NCBI RefSeq assembly: GCF_029894335.1 | Contig: NZ_JARXZC010000004.1 | Span: 186,001-250,000, forward strand | Source: Kitasatospora sp. MAP5-34 | Lineage (GTDB): Bacteria > Actinomycetota > Actinomycetes > Streptomycetales > Streptomycetaceae | Direction of reading: 5' to 3' | DNA: 64,000 bases | Shown: one piece after another, positions 25,202-33,215 of the stretch | How positions within the stretch are numbered: the first letter of the stretch is position 1 | Layout: each line of letters begins with the position of its first letter | The notes under the pieces: model-generated | Database searches by the model: none | Seen by the model: the letters and a program-made list of their open reading frames with translations, nothing else | Told to the model about the DNA's origin: nothing | Program-made: the position numbers and the translations under genes

Positions 25202-26722
25202 ATGGGGGCTGGACAGCGCGTTGAGGCGACTGGCGTGCGGCCGTGGGTGCGGGCCGCGCTGCGCTGCGGAGCGGTGCTGGCGGTGGCCGCGCTCTCGTTC
25301 CCGCTGGCCGGCGCCGCGTACGCCGCCACCACCGCGCCCCCGCAGCCCGGGTTCACCGTCGCCCCCGGCACCGACCCGCTGGCCAGTGCCAAGGCGACGC
25401 TCGCGCCGATGCTGGACCGCCTGCACCAGCTCTACCAGGACGCCGAGGCCGCCACCGAGCAGTACGACTCGGCGGTCACCAAGCTCGCCCAGGCGAAGGC
25501 ACTGGTCGCCGACCTGCACGACCGGGTGGCCCGCCAGGAGGTCGCCGTCGGTGATGGCACCGACCTCGCCTCCCAGCTGGCCGGCGCGCAGTACCGCAAC
25601 GGCAACGCCTCCGAGTACGCCGACCTGCTGCTGGCCAAGGACCCGTACGAGGCCGTCAGCATCGCCGAGTTGCTGGCCGCCGCCGGCCGCTCGCAGTCGG
25701 CCTTCCTGGACCGGCTGAAGACCGACCGCGACGCGCTGACGGCACTCCAGGCCCAGGCCGAGACCGCCCTCGCCCAGGCCCAGACGCTGGCCACCCAGCA
25801 GGCGCAGGTCAAGGGGGACGTCGCGAACAAGCTGGCTGCCGTCGAGCAGATGGTCGGCTCGCTCACCGGCGCCCAGCGCAGCGAACTGGAGCAGCTGGAG
25901 AAGCAGCAGGCCGACCAGGCCCAGCTGGCCTTCCTCGCCTCGGGCGCGCTCGGCAAGGGCGAGCGCACGCCCTCCCAGGCCGGGCGCAAGGCGGTCGCGT
26001 ACGCGATGTCCAAGCTCGGCAACGACTACCTCTGGGGCGGTACCGGGCCGGTCAACTTCGACTGCTCCGGCCTGACCTCGCAGGCGTGGCTGGCCGCCGG
26101 GCACCCGATCCCACGGGTCAGCCAGGACCAGTGGTCGGAGCTCACGCACATCCCGCTGAACCAGCTGCGCCCCGGTGACCTGGTGATCTACCACGAGGAC
26201 GCCTCGCACGTCGCGATGTACATCGGCGGTGGCCTGGTCGTCCAGGCACCGCACACCGGCGCGCAGATCAAGGTCTCGCCGATCGGCATGAGCGTGATCC
26301 TGGGTGCCGTCCGCCCCGACCCCGACTCCCCGTCGGACGACCAGGGCGGCCAGTGGACGGTGCCCGCGATCCCGAAGGGCGCGGACGGCGTGACGCCGAT
26401 CCAGCCCACCAACCCGACCACCCTGCCGCAGCCCCCGGCGCCCGCCACCCCGCCGGTCACGGGCCCGCCGACGAGCAACCCGCCGACCGGCACCCCGACC
26501 AGTGGCAAGCCCACCACGCCCACCCCGACGAGTGGCAAGCCCACCCCGCCCACGCCGACCGGCAGCCCGGGCACGGCCGTCCCCGGCCCCGGCATGCCGA
26601 GCTCGGCGAGCCCGTCCGCCTCGGCCTCGGCCTCCACGTCGGCTTCGGCCTCCACGTCGGCGTCCGCACCCGTGTCGCCCACGGCTCCGCTGCCGAGCGC
26701 CGACCGCCTCGGCCGGGGCTGA
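25202..26722 (+). CDS. secreted NlpC/P60 peptidoglycan hydrolase
   Basis: A 506-residue exported endopeptidase. A signal peptide (hydrophobic segment ending GAAYAA, about residue 40) is followed by a long coiled coil (about 60-250, Gln/Ala/Leu-rich). The NlpC/P60 domain (about 260-375) has the catalytic Cys in NFDCSGLTSQAW, His in DASHVAMYIGG and a third polar residue in QAPHTG. The last 130 residues are Pro/Thr/Ser/Gly-rich with near-repeats (TPTSGKPT, SASAST), as in a wall-spanning linker. ATG 25202 has GGAGGA upstream. It is a single-gene unit ended by a strong hairpin and probably cleaves stem peptides during growth. Confidence 0.88.
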   Translation: MGAGQRVEATGVRPWVRAALRCGAVLAVAALSFPLAGAAYAATTAPPQPGFTVAPGTDPLASAKATLAPMLDRLHQLYQDAEAATEQYDSAVTKLAQAKALVADLHDRVARQEVAVGDGTDLASQLAGAQYRNGNASEYADLLLAKDPYEAVSIAELLAAAGRSQSAFLDRLKTDRDALTALQAQAETALAQAQTLATQQAQVKGDVANKLAAVEQMVGSLTGAQRSELEQLEKQQADQAQLAFLASGALGKGERTPSQAGRKAVAYAMSKLGNDYLWGGTGPVNFDCSGLTSQAWLAAGHPIPRVSQDQWSELTHIPLNQLRPGDLVIYHEDASHVAMYIGGGLVVQAPHTGAQIKVSPIGMSVILGAVRPDPDSPSDDQGGQWTVPAIPKGADGVTPIQPTNPTTLPQPPAPATPPVTGPPTSNPPTGTPTSGKPTTPTPTSGKPTPPTPTGSPGTAVPGPGMPSSASPSASASASTSASASTSASAPVSPTAPLPSADRLGRG

Positions 26723-26730
26723 CCCGGGCC

Positions 26731-26762
26731 GGGTGTCCCAGGGGGCAGCCCCCGGGACACCC
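26731..26762. terminator. terminator between NlpC/P60 and FdhF-like genes
   Basis: GGGTGTCCC (26731-26739), one bulged A, GGGGG, loop CAG, CCCCC and GGGACACCC (26749-26762). It lies between convergent genes and serves both. Confidence 0.8.
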
Positions 26763-26771
26763 GATCCCGCC

Positions 26772-29051
26772 TCAGCCGGTGGACGCCTCGAAGCGGACCA
26801 CGACGGCCTTGGAGGTCGGGGTGTTGCTGATGTCGGCGGTGGAGTCCAGCGGCACCAGCACGTTGGTCTCCGGGTAGTACGCGGCCGCCCCGCCGCGCGC
26901 GACGGGGTAGTGCACCACCTTGAAGTGCGGTGCCCGGCGCTCCACGCCGTCCTTCCACTCGCTCACCAGGTCGACGTACCCGCCCTCGGCGAGCCCGAGT
27001 TCGGCGGCGTCGGCCGGGTTCACCAGGACCACCCGGCGGCCGCCGGTGATGCCCCGGTAGCGGTCGTCCAGGCCGTAGATGGTGGTGTTGTACTGGTCGT
27101 GCGAGCGCAGGGTCTGCAGCAGCAGGCGCCCTTCGGGGACCTCGGGGGCGGTCAGCGGGTTGACGGTGAAGTTGGCCTTCCCGGTGTGGGTCGGGAAGGT
27201 CCGGCTGTCGCGCGGGCCGTGCGGGAGGGTGAAGCCGCCGGGGGCGCGCACCTTGGTGTTGAAGTCCTCGAAGCCGGGCACCACGCGGGCGATCCGGTCG
27301 CGGACGGTGTCGTAGGACTCGGCGAAGTCCTCCCAGGGCACGCTGTTGCCGGGGCCGAGCGCCGCGCGGGCCAGACGGCAGACGATCGCCACCTCGGAGA
27401 GCAGCTCAGGGCTCGGCGGGCGCAGGCCGCCGCGTGAGGAGTGGACCTTGCCCATCGAGTCCTCGACGGTGACGAACTGGTCGCCCGTGGAGGTGCGGTC
27501 CTTGTCGGTGCGGCCGAGCGTCGGCAGGATCAGCGCGCGGGAGCCGGTGATCACGTGCGAGCGGTTCAGCTTGGTGGAGACGTGCACGGTCAGGCGGCAG
27601 CGGCGCATCGCCGCCTCGGTGACCTCGGTGTCGGGCGAGGCGGCGACGAAGTTGCCGCCCATCGCGAAGAAGACCTTGACCTTGCCGTCGCGCATCGCCC
27701 GGATGGTGTCCACCGCGTCGTGGCCGTGCTCGCGCGGCGGCTCGAAGGCGAACTCCTTGCCCAGCGCGTCCAGGAACGCCTTGCTCGGGCGCTCGAAGAT
27801 GCCCATCGTCCTGTCTCCCTGCACGTTGCTGTGCCCGCGTACCGGGCAGACCCCGGCGCCCGGGCGGCCCACGTTGCCGCGCAGCAGCAGGAAGTTGACC
27901 ACCTCGCGGATGGTCGGCACGGCGTGCTTGTGCTGGGTCAGGCCCATCGCCCAGCAGACGATGATCTTCTCGGAGGTCAGCACCAGCCGGGCCAGCTCCT
28001 CGATCTGCTCGTACGGCAGACCGGTGGCCGCCAGCACCTCGGCGGTGTCGGTGGAGGCCGCCTCGGCGGCGAACTCCTCGAAGCCCAGGCAGTGTTCGGC
28101 GATGAACCCGCGGTCGATCGCGCCGTCGGCCTTCAGCAGGATCTGGTTCAGCGCCCGGAACAGCGCCAGGTCGCCGCCGAGCCGGATCTGCAGGAAGAGG
28201 TCGGTCAGCTTGGTGCCGTGGCCGACCAGCCCGCGCGCGTTCTGCGGGTTCTTGAAGCGCTCGAGACCGGCCTCCGGCAGCGGGTTGACGCTGACGATCT
28301 TCGCGCCGGCCCGCTTGGCGCGCTCCAGGGCCGAGAGCATCCGGGGGTGGTTGGTGCCCGGGTTCTGCCCGGCCACGATGATCAGGTCGGCCTGGTAGAG
28401 GTCCTGGAGGCTGACGCTGCCCTTGCCGACGCCCAGCGTCTCGGTGAGCGCCGAGCCGGAGGACTCGTGGCACATGTTCGAGCAGTCGGGGAGGTTGTTG
28501 GTGCCGAGCTGCCGCGCGAACAGCTGGTACGCGAAGGCGGCCTCGTTGCTGGTCCGGCCGGAGGTGTAGAAGGCCGCGCCGTCCGGGGTGTCCAGCGCCT
28601 TGAGCTCCTCGGCGACGATCGCGAAGGCGCGGTCCCAGGACACCGGCACGTAGTGCGTCGCGCCCTCGTCCAGCAGCATCGGTTCGGTCAGCCGGCCCTG
28701 CTGGCCCAGCCAGTAGCCGGAGCGCTCGGCCAGCTCGGCGACCGGGTGCGCCGCGAAGAACTCCCGGTTGATCCGGCGCTCGGTGGCCTCCTCGGCGACG
28801 GCCTTGGCGCCGTTCTCGCAGAACTCGGCCAGGTGCGGCTTGTCCGGCTCGGGCCAGGCGCAGCCGGGGCAGTCGAAGCCGTCCTGCTGGTTGACCTTGA
28901 GCAGGGTGGACAGCGCCCGGCGGGCCCCCATCTGCTCCCCGGCCATCCGCAGGCTGTGCCCGACGGCGGGCAGCCCGGCCGCCGCATGGTGGGGCGCCCC
29001 CACCTGGGGCGCGTCCTGCGCCGGGTCACTCTGCGGGGCCTGCTTGGCCAT
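26772..29051 (-). CDS. FdhF/YdeP-family molybdopterin oxidoreductase
   Basis: A 759-residue soluble molybdopterin protein related to formate dehydrogenase alpha subunits (YdeP branch). The N-terminus carries FDCPGCAWPEP and AEFCENGAKAV, a Cys-rich site that may bind an Fe-S cluster. The molybdopterin domains show YTSGRTSNEAAF, CSNMCHESSGSAL, AGQNPGTNHPRML and PVRGHSNVQGDRTMG. The usual SeCys/Cys ligand position reads CHES, as in this branch. ATG 29051 has GGAGGTG upstream; longer frames beyond it overlap the divergent gene. YdeP of E. coli is linked to acid resistance, but the reaction here is unknown. Confidence 0.85.
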   Translation of the reverse strand: MAKQAPQSDPAQDAPQVGAPHHAAAGLPAVGHSLRMAGEQMGARRALSTLLKVNQQDGFDCPGCAWPEPDKPHLAEFCENGAKAVAEEATERRINREFFAAHPVAELAERSGYWLGQQGRLTEPMLLDEGATHYVPVSWDRAFAIVAEELKALDTPDGAAFYTSGRTSNEAAFAYQLFARQLGTNNLPDCSNMCHESSGSALTETLGVGKGSVSLQDLYQADLIIVAGQNPGTNHPRMLSALERAKRAGAKIVSVNPLPEAGLERFKNPQNARGLVGHGTKLTDLFLQIRLGGDLALFRALNQILLKADGAIDRGFIAEHCLGFEEFAAEAASTDTAEVLAATGLPYEQIEELARLVLTSEKIIVCWAMGLTQHKHAVPTIREVVNFLLLRGNVGRPGAGVCPVRGHSNVQGDRTMGIFERPSKAFLDALGKEFAFEPPREHGHDAVDTIRAMRDGKVKVFFAMGGNFVAASPDTEVTEAAMRRCRLTVHVSTKLNRSHVITGSRALILPTLGRTDKDRTSTGDQFVTVEDSMGKVHSSRGGLRPPSPELLSEVAIVCRLARAALGPGNSVPWEDFAESYDTVRDRIARVVPGFEDFNTKVRAPGGFTLPHGPRDSRTFPTHTGKANFTVNPLTAPEVPEGRLLLQTLRSHDQYNTTIYGLDDRYRGITGGRRVVLVNPADAAELGLAEGGYVDLVSEWKDGVERRAPHFKVVHYPVARGGAAAYYPETNVLVPLDSTADISNTPTSKAVVVRFEASTG

Positions 29052-29196
29052 GACCGCCCACCTCCTGCTTCGGGGGCCGTGCGCCGTTGCCGACCCACCA
29101 CCAATCCTGTCACCTCCGTTCACCCCGGCCGGGTGCGCCCGCTCGCCCGCACGGCACAATGCAGCGGACCGGACAGCGGGAGAGGGGACCCAGATC

Positions 29197-30039
29197 ATGT
29201 CGTCGTCCAGTGAAAGTGAAGGCGTCGCGGAGCCGAAGGGTGAGTTCGGGCCGCCCGAACCCGTGGGGGAGCCGGCCGAGCTGCGGGCGGCGTTGAACCG
29301 GCTGCGCCGGGCCGGGGCGGCGGCGCCGACGCCCGAGGCGGCGATCTGCCTGCTCGAAGCGGTGGCCCGGGAGCTGGTGGCTGCCTTCGGGCGGTTCGAC
29401 CGGGACGCCCTCGGTGCCTGGCGCGAGCTGGCCCACTTCCGGGACGCGGCGGGGGACGCCGCCGGGTCCGTCCACCTGCTCGAGCAACTCGTCGTCGACA
29501 TGGCCCAGAGCTTCGGCGCCAACGACCCGGACACCCTGCGCGCCCGGCTCGACCTCGCCACCGGCACCGCCAACGCCGGCCGGCCGGCGGTGGCGCTGCG
29601 CCAGTTCCACGAGATCCTGCCCGCGCTGACCGCCGCCGCCGGACCGGGCGACCCCCGGGTGCTCAGCGCCCGGTACGACCTGGCGCTGCACACCGCGAAC
29701 GGCGGGGACCTCGCGGGCTGCGTGTACCAGCTGCAGCAGCTCGTCCCGCAGGTCCAGCAGGCGCTCGGCGAGCAGCACCCGCTGCTCGCCGAGGCCCGGC
29801 TGGACCTCGCCCGCTACTCGCAGCGCTGGGCGAAGGACGCCGACGTCCAGATCAGCTGGGTCGAGATCGTGGCCATCGTGTACCGGCTGATGGTCTGGGG
29901 CTTCGACTCCGACAAGGAGGCCGTGGCCTGCCTGGCCGAGCTGGAGCGCCGGACGGGCCGGCGGGACCTGGCGGACCGGGTCCTCTCCGCACCTGATCAT
30001 CTGACGGTAGATCAGGTGGCGGCGACTGCTTTCGGGTAG
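29197..30039 (+). CDS. tetratricopeptide-like helical repeat protein
   Basis: A 280-residue protein without signal or membrane segments. Residues about 75-215 form helix pairs of TPR type with the recurring pattern NDPDTLRARLDLATGTANAG and GDPRVLSARYDLALHTANGG, as in the TPR segments of actinobacterial regulators. The first 30 residues are acidic and Gly/Pro-rich, and the C-terminal 60 are helical. No enzymatic motif is present, so a protein-interaction role is likely. It is divergent from the molybdoenzyme gene with a 145-base gap. ATG 29197 has GAGAGGGGA upstream, and the in-frame extension to the left overlaps the other gene. Confidence 0.7.
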   Translation: MSSSSESEGVAEPKGEFGPPEPVGEPAELRAALNRLRRAGAAAPTPEAAICLLEAVARELVAAFGRFDRDALGAWRELAHFRDAAGDAAGSVHLLEQLVVDMAQSFGANDPDTLRARLDLATGTANAGRPAVALRQFHEILPALTAAAGPGDPRVLSARYDLALHTANGGDLAGCVYQLQQLVPQVQQALGEQHPLLAEARLDLARYSQRWAKDADVQISWVEIVAIVYRLMVWGFDSDKEAVACLAELERRTGRRDLADRVLSAPDHLTVDQVAATAFG

Positions 30040-30359
30040 GTGCTCGAGCGCCGCTGTTCGTGGCCGATCGCCCACCCGAGCCACCGCTTCGGGCCGGGCA
30101 CTTGGTGCCCTGGTCGGCACCCAGTGCCCAGCTACCGTTCGGTAGTGCGTCCGGTGGGTGGTGATGGTCAGCCGGGCGGCTCTGTCAAGAGTGTGGGCAG
30201 CTGATTCGGCACCCCGGTGGCCTGGATGAATTGATAGGAACTGGCCGACCGGGAACCCCTGGTTCGAAGGTTGCCAGGGTTGATATACCTCGGATGCATA
30301 AGGCGGGACGGGTGTGCGACCGCCCCGCTGACTTGCGACGAACCAGGTGGTGATGGGCA
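30040..30359. other. intergenic region before FAH gene
   Basis: 320 bases hold the terminator at 30096-30129 and an AT-richer patch at about 30225-30300, which probably contains the promoter of the FAH gene (TGATATAC near 30272). No gene or RNA was recognised. Confidence 0.4.
30096..30129 (+). terminator. 14-bp stem hairpin after TPR gene
   Basis: GGGCACTTGGTGCC (30096-30109) and GGCACCCAGTGCCC (30116-30129) pair with one G-T mismatch around a 6-base loop. Confidence 0.65.
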
Positions 30360-31211
30360 GTGAAGCTCCTCCGTGTAGGCCCTCAGGGCGCCGAGCGCCC
30401 GGTGGTACTGGGCCAGGACGGTGCCGCGTACGACCTCTCGGGCCGGACCTCCGACATCGACGGGGCCTTTCTCGCCTCCCTCGACCCGGCCGAGCTGACC
30501 CGGGCGGTGGTCGACGGTGAACTGCCGGCCACCGACATCGAAGGGCTGCGGGTCGGTGCCCCGGTGGTCCGGCCGGGGAAGGTGGTCGGGATCGGCCTGA
30601 ACTACCGGGACCACGCCGCCGAGGCCGGTGCCCAGATCCCCGACGAGCCGGTGATCTTCATCAAGCCGAGCTGCACCGTGGTCGGCGCGTACGACGAGGT
30701 GCTGGTACCGCGCGGGTCCGAGAAGACCGACTACGAGATCGAGCTCGCCATCGTGATCGGGCGCACCGCCCGCTACCTGGAGAACGAGCAGCAGGCGGCA
30801 GCGGTCATCGCGGGTTACGCGACGGTCAACGACGTCACCGAGCGCGCCTTCCAGTGGGACCGTGGCGGCCAGTGGGACAAGGGCAAGTCGGCGGAGACCT
30901 TCACCCCGCTCGGCCCCTGGCTGGTCACGGCGGACGAGGTCGCCGACCCGCAGCGGCTCGCTCTGACACTCCGGGTCAACGGTGAGCTGCGGCAGCACGG
31001 CAACACCTCGGAGATGATCTTCCCGGTGCTGGAACTGGTCCGCTACGTCAGCCAGTTCATGGTGCTGGAGCCGGGTGACGTGATCATCACCGGGACGCCC
31101 GCCGGAGTCACCCTCGGGCACCCCGGCGCGGCCTTCCTGCGCCCGGCCGACGTGGTCGAGGCAGAGGTCGAGGGCCTCGGCCGGCAGCGGGTGGTACTCG
31201 GCAAGGCGTAA
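30360..31211 (+). CDS. fumarylacetoacetate hydrolase-family protein
   Basis: A 283-residue enzyme of the FAH superfamily, which cleaves or isomerises beta-keto acids in aromatic catabolism. The core begins GKVVGIGLNYRDHAAEAG. The metal site is visible as SEKTDYEIELAIVIGR (two Glu) and GYATVNDVTERAFQ (Asp), and PGDVIITGTPAGVTLG closes the active site. The GTG start at 30360 has GGTGG about eight bases upstream. No other aromatic-degradation gene is adjacent, so the exact substrate (acylpyruvate, oxaloacetate or a homoprotocatechuate product) is open. Confidence 0.88.
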   Translation: MKLLRVGPQGAERPVVLGQDGAAYDLSGRTSDIDGAFLASLDPAELTRAVVDGELPATDIEGLRVGAPVVRPGKVVGIGLNYRDHAAEAGAQIPDEPVIFIKPSCTVVGAYDEVLVPRGSEKTDYEIELAIVIGRTARYLENEQQAAAVIAGYATVNDVTERAFQWDRGGQWDKGKSAETFTPLGPWLVTADEVADPQRLALTLRVNGELRQHGNTSEMIFPVLELVRYVSQFMVLEPGDVIITGTPAGVTLGHPGAAFLRPADVVEAEVEGLGRQRVVLGKA

Positions 31212-31246
31212 CCCTCCGGGGGTAGCCGAGGCAGCTGGTCAGCCAC

Positions 31247-31271
31247 ACCAGGGGCGCCCCGCGCCCCTGGT
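31247..31271. terminator. 10-bp stem between convergent genes
   Basis: ACCAGGGGCG (31247-31256), loop, CGCCCCTGGT (31262-31271). It lies between the FAH gene and the leftward TetR gene and can end both. Confidence 0.75.
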
Positions 31272-31281
31272 AGTGCATTGG

Positions 31282-32103
31282 CTAACTGCGGAGCAGCCGC
31301 CGCAGCCGCTCGACCAGCGCCGCAGCAGGTCCGTCCGGCGTCTCCAGCGTGAGCAGGCCGGCCAGCATCGCGGCGGTCTGCGGGTCATGACCGGCGGTCG
31401 CCGCCGTCATCGCCACGAACTCGTCCACCAGCCAGTCCCGGAGTTCCGAGGGCGGGATCTGGCGGCCCTCGTCCAGCCAGGTCAGCGCGGACGCCTCGAC
31501 CACCGAGATCCACGAGCGCACCAACAGCGTCAGCCGGGGCCCGGCCTCCCGCACCCCCAGGTGCCGCAGGGTGCGGCGCAGCGCGGCCCGCCGTACCTCG
31601 TCCACGATCGCCGAGGTCCGCGCGGTCTCCACCACCGAGCCCCCGCGCAGCAGCGCGCCGTACCCCGTCCCGTGCTCGGCGACGAACGCGAAGTACCGGT
31701 CCAGCACGGCGGCCAGCTGCGCCGTCGGCGTGCCCTCGGCGGGGACCGAGAACCGGCTCGCCAGCTCCTCCGCCGCGCTGCGCAGCGCGGCCTCGTACAA
31801 CTGCTGCTTCCCGCCGGCGAAGTACCGGTAGACCAGCGGTCGGGAGGCACCGGCCGCCTCGGCGACATCGTCCAGGGTGACCTCCTCCGGCGGACGGGAG
31901 CTGAACAGCTCCAGCGCGACGGCGATCAGCTGGTCGCGCCGCTGCTGCACCGGCAGCCGCCGGTAGCCGGACCTGCGGGCACGCGGCCCGGCCGGGACCG
32001 CAGGCGGGGTCGAGCCGGGGGCCGCCGGAGTCGGGGGGACCGACGTGACCGGCGTGACCGGTGGGGCCGAGGGGTCGGGGGATAGCGCTGAGCTGGCTGC
32101 CAT
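31282..32103 (-). CDS. TetR-family transcriptional regulator
   Basis: A 273-residue repressor-type protein. The helix-turn-helix reads VTLDDVAEAAGASRPLVYRYFAGGKQQLYEAA, preceded by a 60-residue Pro/Ala/Ser-rich N-terminal extension. The C-terminal ligand domain contains HGTGYGALLRGGSV and WISVVEASALTWLDEG, a pattern seen in lipid-metabolism TetR proteins. ATG 32103 was chosen because TACGCT at 32111-32116 (minus strand) ends seven bases before it, as in leaderless genes; an upstream start would add more disordered sequence. Neighbours do not reveal its target. Confidence 0.8.
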   Translation of the reverse strand: MAASSALSPDPSAPPVTPVTSVPPTPAAPGSTPPAVPAGPRARRSGYRRLPVQQRRDQLIAVALELFSSRPPEEVTLDDVAEAAGASRPLVYRYFAGGKQQLYEAALRSAAEELASRFSVPAEGTPTAQLAAVLDRYFAFVAEHGTGYGALLRGGSVVETARTSAIVDEVRRAALRRTLRHLGVREAGPRLTLLVRSWISVVEASALTWLDEGRQIPPSELRDWLVDEFVAMTAATAGHDPQTAAMLAGLLTLETPDGPAAALVERLRRLLRS

Positions 32104-32306
32104 GGCCGCCAGCGTAATGGCCGTAGCGGCGTACGACCCCTGTCGTGGAGACGTTCTTGACGGCTGAAGGCCCGGTGGGTCCTCCCGGCGGAACGTCAGG
32201 TACCGCTCCATCATTGGCTCAGCGGCAGCAGCCCCGAGGCCCGGAACCTGACGTTGCCTCAGTCGTGCCACGCGTCACCGCCCGACCGCTGTGGAGAGGA
32301 TCGAGG

Positions 32307-33074
32307 ATGCACCAGCCGGCCGAGGACGGGCTGCGTCAGCCGGGCGAGGACGGGCGCTCGGGTGGGCGTGGCGACGGGCATGGCGACGGGCATGGCGGGC
32401 GCGGGCGCGCAGGCCGGCTCGCGAGCTGGGGTGCGCGCGGTATGCGCGGCGCGTGGAGCTGGATTCGCTCCGCCCCCGGCACCTACGTCTGGCTGCTGAT
32501 CCTCGCCGCCACCAGCTTCGTGGTGGCCCAGATCGACCCGGCCAACCTGCACTGGTTCCTGGCCAAGCGCAGTACCAACATCGACCAGCTGCGCTCCCGT
32601 CCGGTGCACGTGCTCCTCGCCAGTGCGATCTGGACCGAGCAGGCGGACTTCCTGTTCTACTTCGTGATCTTCAACATCTTCCACGCGCCCGCCGAACGCT
32701 GGCTCGGCACCCGCCGCTGGCTCACCGTCGCCGTCACCGCCCACGTGCTGGCCACCCTCGTCAGCCAGGGCATCGTCGCCTGGGACGTGGACGCCGGACG
32801 CCTGCCCACCAGCCTGACCGGCACGGTGGACGTCGGCGTCTCCTACGCGCTGGCGGGAGTCGAGGGCGTGCTCACCTACCGCTTCGCGGGCCGCTGGCGG
32901 TGGCTGTACGGGGGCGGGCTGCTCCTCTTCTACCTGTACCCGCTGCTCACCTCACGCACCTTCGCCGACCTCGGCCACTTCTGCGCGGTGCTGATCGGTC
33001 TCGGCTGCTACCCCGTCACCCGGGGCCGGCCGACCTGGGACCCCGTCACGGCCTGGCGTTCCCGGCGCCGTTGA
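32307..33074 (+). CDS. rhomboid-like integral membrane protein (second copy)
   Basis: A 255-residue membrane protein related to the one at 16474-17247. A polar start with repeated Gly-His-Gly-Asp (about 20-40) is followed by about six helices, the first in TYVWLLILAATSFVVAQID. DVGVSYALAGVEGVL keeps the Ser of the rhomboid-type motif, and DLGHFCAVLIGLG keeps the His, while the Gly after Ser-Tyr is replaced by Ala. The shared motif AHVLATLVSQGIVA also occurs in the first copy (GHVVATLLSQGVVA). ATG 32307 has GGAGAGGA upstream. It lies alone, divergent from TetR. Confidence 0.8.
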   Translation: MHQPAEDGLRQPGEDGRSGGRGDGHGDGHGGRGRAGRLASWGARGMRGAWSWIRSAPGTYVWLLILAATSFVVAQIDPANLHWFLAKRSTNIDQLRSRPVHVLLASAIWTEQADFLFYFVIFNIFHAPAERWLGTRRWLTVAVTAHVLATLVSQGIVAWDVDAGRLPTSLTGTVDVGVSYALAGVEGVLTYRFAGRWRWLYGGGLLLFYLYPLLTSRTFADLGHFCAVLIGLGCYPVTRGRPTWDPVTAWRSRRR

Positions 33075-33215
33075 ACTGCGGCCTTGAACTGCTGCCTTGA
33101 AGTGCGGCCTTGAACAGTGCGACCGGCTCACGTGCGAAAGGGAATGGGAGGGGTTGGCGGGGCGAAACTGTTCCAAGGGGCTTGCAAACCGGCTCGGCTG
33201 CGAAAAGATGGCCGG

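Noticed and set aside
29109..29124. GTCACC/GTTCACC as a PHO box between the molybdoenzyme and TPR genes
   Set aside because: The TCACC units have a 10-base instead of 11-base period and the first unit is incomplete.
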